A stretch of 64,000 nucleotides of DNA from Chitinophaga pinensis (GTDB lineage: Bacteria; Bacteroidota; Bacteroidia; Bacteroidales; GCA-2748055): assembly GCA_945863035.1 (NCBI GenBank), contig CAMAZH010000004.1:1-64000 (forward strand), given 5' to 3'. Positions 62,501-64,000 of the stretch are shown piece after piece (positions within the stretch are counted from its first letter, which is position 1; every line of letters starts with the position of its first letter). A model generated the notes under the pieces. It had not been told where the DNA came from and made no database searches. It saw nothing but the letters and a program-made list of their open reading frames with translations. Both the position numbers and the translations under genes were made by a program.

Positions 62501-63665
62501 CATCGGTAGTGTTCACGGGATATCCCATATTCAGAGGGGAAGCCCAGGTGTTGTCGGATTTCAGGGCAGTCATGAAAACATCATACCCTCCCATGTTGTA
62601 ATGTCCGTAGGAAGAATAGAAAAGTCTGCGGCCATTCTCGGTAATGAAAGGACATTCCTCGTTATATGCGGAATTGACCAACGGTCCAAGGTTTTCTGCA
62701 GGACCCCAGTCCCCGTTTTCCTGTTTTTTGGATTTATAGATATCCAAACCACCGAATCCACCCTTTCGGTTACTTGTGAAATAGAGGGTGTTGCCGTCTT
62801 TTGTGATGGAAGCGTGCGACTCCCAGTATTTTGTGTTGATGTTCTCGTTTAACTTTACCAGGGGAGTCCAGAGCCCGTTGACAAGCTTGGAACTGTATAG
62901 ATTCCCAATAAAATCGTCGTTCCTGTAAACAAAAAGGGATGTGCCGTCATAGGAAAGCCCTGTGGGATAAACGTCCCCGTCAACGCCCAGTTCGGGGGTG
63001 ATGTTCCTCGGGGGAGTCCATGCACCGTTTATGTTTTCGGTATAAAAAACGGCATCGTAGAACTGTAACTTGGAGATGAACACCATTTTTGTTTCGTCAC
63101 CCGAAACGGCTGGGTTTTTGTCAGCAAAGCGGGTATTAACCTGGTTGGACAGCAATTCCACATCCATATCAATCGGCTTTTTCATGAGCTTTTCTGCAGC
63201 ATCGCAGGCAGCCAGCTGTTCGAGTACCAATTGATCGTCGTAAATTTCGCTATCCATCTGCGACTGAAACTTCTTATACGATTCGCGGGCTTTATCCAGT
63301 TCATTGTTAACGCGATATGCGTTTCCCAGAAAAAAAAGCGCTTCGAGAGGAGCTCCCAATTCCTTGTAATTGCTTTCCTTATATTTTGTGTTGATATTTT
63401 TTGCCGCTTTTTCGAGGTAGAACAGCGATTTGTCCTTTTCGTAGGCATTATTCAGATAACACACACCGATTTTGTAGTAAATGTTATAATTGTCGGGATA
63501 GGTCCTGTGCATCCGCAGGTACAAGGGCAATGCCTCATCGAATTCCTCAAACAAATAGTAGGATTCGGCAGCAAGGAAGACCTGCTTCATATCCATGGTT
63601 TGCTGGCTAAATACCGGAAGCAGGAGGCTGAAATAGAAAAATATCAGGCTTATTGTTTTTTTCAT
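59556..63665 (-). CDS. Giant TPR-like / propeller protein with ten 66-residue repeats and a C-terminal membrane anchor
   Basis: A 1369-residue protein. Order: signal peptide 1-20; TPR-like helices 25-155; PD40 propeller 165-425 (LSYDGTSLFVY, ITKDGNTLYFTSNRKGGFGG); prealbumin-like domain 430-515 (DISGILNYSG, VPAGKYSMVF); Ig-like strands 545-617; acidic linker 621-648; ten tandem helical repeats 650-1316 of 65-69 residues; a membrane helix about 1340-1358 and the basic tail RRKKKKEQTEA. The topology implies a periplasmic body with a cytoplasmic tail, so it is inner-membrane anchored, unlike the OmpA paralogue downstream. It is in line with two paralogues but 401 bases away. No catalytic motif was seen. 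I propose a scaffold or adaptor role and do not know its partners. Confidence 0.8.
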   Translation of the reverse strand: MKKTISLIFFYFSLLLPVFSQQTMDMKQVFLAAESYYLFEEFDEALPLYLRMHRTYPDNYNIYYKIGVCYLNNAYEKDKSLFYLEKAAKNINTKYKESNYKELGAPLEALFFLGNAYRVNNELDKARESYKKFQSQMDSEIYDDQLVLEQLAACDAAEKLMKKPIDMDVELLSNQVNTRFADKNPAVSGDETKMVFISKLQFYDAVFYTENINGAWTPPRNITPELGVDGDVYPTGLSYDGTSLFVYRNDDFIGNLYSSKLVNGLWTPLVKLNENINTKYWESHASITKDGNTLYFTSNRKGGFGGLDIYKSKKQENGDWGPAENLGPLVNSAYNEECPFITENGRRLFYSSYGHYNMGGYDVFMTALKSDNTWASPLNMGYPVNTTDDDIFFCPVRDGEIAYFPVYKETGYGRHDIYRYKVYTADHPRRYDISGILNYSGQKIDGKEIAINVISQSSGDTLAMVHPNEQGKFNFSVPAGKYSMVFDSERFERLIKSLEVSPNTPHSGITLSEQIKLIPVVAKLSQDELNKLLILKDSLITVSKGKTVKLDYEAEKGSVIVVKQYLDSVLIKIDTVKVDRRNQSFEFRPKPGTNQIEFSLTDPDGNRVTKTATVIYNNGKDSNQTAPAKVSDDDNPELEKDAKEPAQDNINALTNDLASRADGRLKEVLQNLDLQKEGITNTTELFKYLYDNAEKLGYSAQDVDRLYTEMISKKDLEEFLAHLKNASEGNLKTVISALDTKSNAINTPYQAVDYLVRNSNVNNYTSEDVVKALSTVGSNGSNDQNLFINKLIHSADEGELKSHLKRLDLSTLTPGSPQDFAVSLYRNASSKAFTEAEVLGALTNLAVSRDASEVLGKLIALSEEGALKDFLTSIDLQKENIYTAEELISHIYANADLKGYTSEEVDSLLQKYTYNQIAEIEDLRQKMAALATGNLKTFLEKTNLNEHSFGSREEFIDYLKSEAERNGFTQDDINNVLLKLAYSGDLEDVVDRLILYSDGNLKKTLENLDLEKEGIKSFDELIRYLLDNADQLGYTKGDVYKLLEDYTAATDLELLLKKLIRLADPETKVYLEKLDLKANGIDDRSELISYLLKKASEGVVKEENMIRLLLKATDTRLADILPALQSGSLGELNKILNSTKLPVKEFRSAADLYDYLLAESATNKKLSASEINKLFSTYLADNSLNKFLGKLIENSDGALKEFLQNIDLKETGITSVSGLIEYLLNNASANGYSEEDVFKLIDKVLGRAKLEDFIANLREFASVGLARLLDQLDLEKEGIRSIEDLMKYLAEHAAEFGYSMEDVWNAILQLLISGEDKARNEMLAEQGPSVQRPTGKGKLFGFGAIGLTGIIIILIILFRRKKKKEQTEA
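59718..61718 (-). repeat. Ten tandem repeats of about 66 codons
   Basis: The repeats start near residues 650, 716, 783, 851, 920, 986, 1052, 1117, 1184 and 1250 of the 1369-residue protein. The consensus has a first helix ending in SDGNLK, a turn LDLEKEGI, the helix ELIxYLLxNA, the turn GYTxEDV and a last helix. The unit lengths are 66, 67, 68, 69, 66, 66, 65, 67, 66 and 67. Units 6, 9, 10 and 1 are closest to consensus; units 2, 3 and 8 are the most diverged. I do not recognise the family. Confidence 0.8.
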
Positions 63666-63744
63666 AATTATTGATTCACTAGTCTTTACTCCAGGTTATT
63701 GAACCGGATGCTTTTTTTAAAAAAAGAGAGCAAAACCGCATATA

Positions 63745-63752
63745 CAAATGTA
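63745..63752 (-). promoter_or_regulatory. -7 box of the giant repeat-protein gene
   Basis: On the minus strand TACATTTG matches TAnnTTTG, about 80 bases before the ATG at 63665. No clear -33 TTTG is seen. The gap 63666-63892 is AT-rich and holds nothing else. Confidence 0.45.
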
Positions 63753-63892
63753 AAAAAATATGTTATATGTTTTTGGTAATATTATGCACAGAACATTCTA
63801 CCCTTGCATATTTTGACCTATCAGCAATCAATCATTGTCAAAACACGTTTTTTGTCGATTAAATATTCAAGCTTTAGGATGCTGTTTTTGAT

Positions 63893-64000
63893 TCAAGCCG
63901 AAAAAACGCTCCTCCAGAAAATCGAAAAATCAACATTCAGTTTGTAATCCCTGGCATATTCAATATTCAGTTTTTCTTTGGTGTCCTGATCCGGGTCGCG
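63893..64000 (-). CDS. 3' end of a probable sugar transferase (polyprenyl glycosylphosphotransferase), partial
   Basis: The window edge cuts this minus-strand frame; only 35 codons and the stop at 63893-63895 are visible. The tail reads DPDQDTKEKLNIEYARDYKL and then a hydrophobic VDFSIFWRSVF. It resembles the C-terminus of bacterial sugar transferases of the WcaJ/PglC type, whose last helix follows a D-x-x-Y segment. The match rests on a short stretch, so the call is tentative. If correct, it would begin a polysaccharide-synthesis region outside this window. Confidence 0.4.
   Translation of the reverse strand, partial: RDPDQDTKEKLNIEYARDYKLNVDFSIFWRSVFSA

Overview
The window is a chromosomal segment of a member of the Bacteroidota, most like the anaerobic Bacteroidales/Marinilabiliales type. 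The evidence is a plug protein of the type IX secretion system, the pdxJ / CBS / nadK / outer-membrane protein / uppS / bamA / skp / skp / murI gene order, futalosine-type menaquinone genes, a Na+-pumping NADH:quinone reductase, a 2-oxoacid:ferredoxin oxidoreductase, and promoters with the TAnnTTTG -7 box of the Bacteroidota primary sigma factor. No tRNA, rRNA, insertion sequence, prophage or CRISPR array was seen. Most genes are core genes in short operons.

Layout. 1-2 kb: a PolB-type exonuclease and fabD. 1.9-8.0 kb: a threonine operon (thrA fusion, HAD phosphatase, GNAT, thrB, thrC) preceded by a strongly structured leader that I cannot assign to a known riboswitch class. 8.0-8.6 kb: a repeat-filled gap. 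8.6-9.9 kb: gdhA. 10.0-19.5 kb (minus strand): korA-korB, then two giant paralogues joining receiver-like domains to a PEP-synthase-type ATP-grasp domain. 19.9-29.3 kb: gamma carbonic anhydrase, then the envelope operon running on the minus strand from the CBS protein to murI. 29.3-36.6 kb: pdxJ, a hydrolase, folE, queD, mqnB-mqnD, hldD and a large unknown membrane protein. 36.7-39.0 kb: a CNNM/CBS protein facing the T9SS plug gene. 39.3-46.3 kb: nqrABCDEF-apbE, followed by two small Cys-rich membrane proteins. 47-51 kb: a fused E1 dehydrogenase and nhaC. 51-55.8 kb: yqgE, gmhB, rhomboid, holA, AMP nucleosidase, an orphan HSDR_N nuclease-fold protein and a GNAT. 55.8-63.7 kb: three consecutive paralogous envelope proteins built on a TPR-like plus six-bladed-propeller-like scaffold. 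63.9 kb: the 3' end of a probable glycosylphosphotransferase.

How the genes fit together. Several genes form a Na+-based, menaquinone-dependent respiratory unit: Nqr with its flavin transferase ApbE, the futalosine enzymes MqnB/MqnD, and the Na+/H+ antiporter NhaC. Another set builds the envelope: BamA, two Skp-like chaperones, UppS, MurI, the heptose enzymes HldD and GmhB, and the T9SS plug. Carbon and nitrogen flow is served by KorAB, the fused E1, GdhA and the threonine operon.

The most unusual content is at the right end. A 1369-residue protein carries a signal peptide, TPR-like region, propeller, two Ig-like or prealbumin-like regions, ten tandem repeats of about 66 residues (59718-61718) and a C-terminal membrane anchor with a KKKK tail. 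It sits beside a peptidoglycan-binding OmpA version and a short soluble version of the same scaffold. I propose this trio as a candidate undescribed envelope-spanning system. The tandem receiver/ATP-grasp proteins beside korAB are a second candidate. All functions are inferred from reading the sequence; no database search was run.
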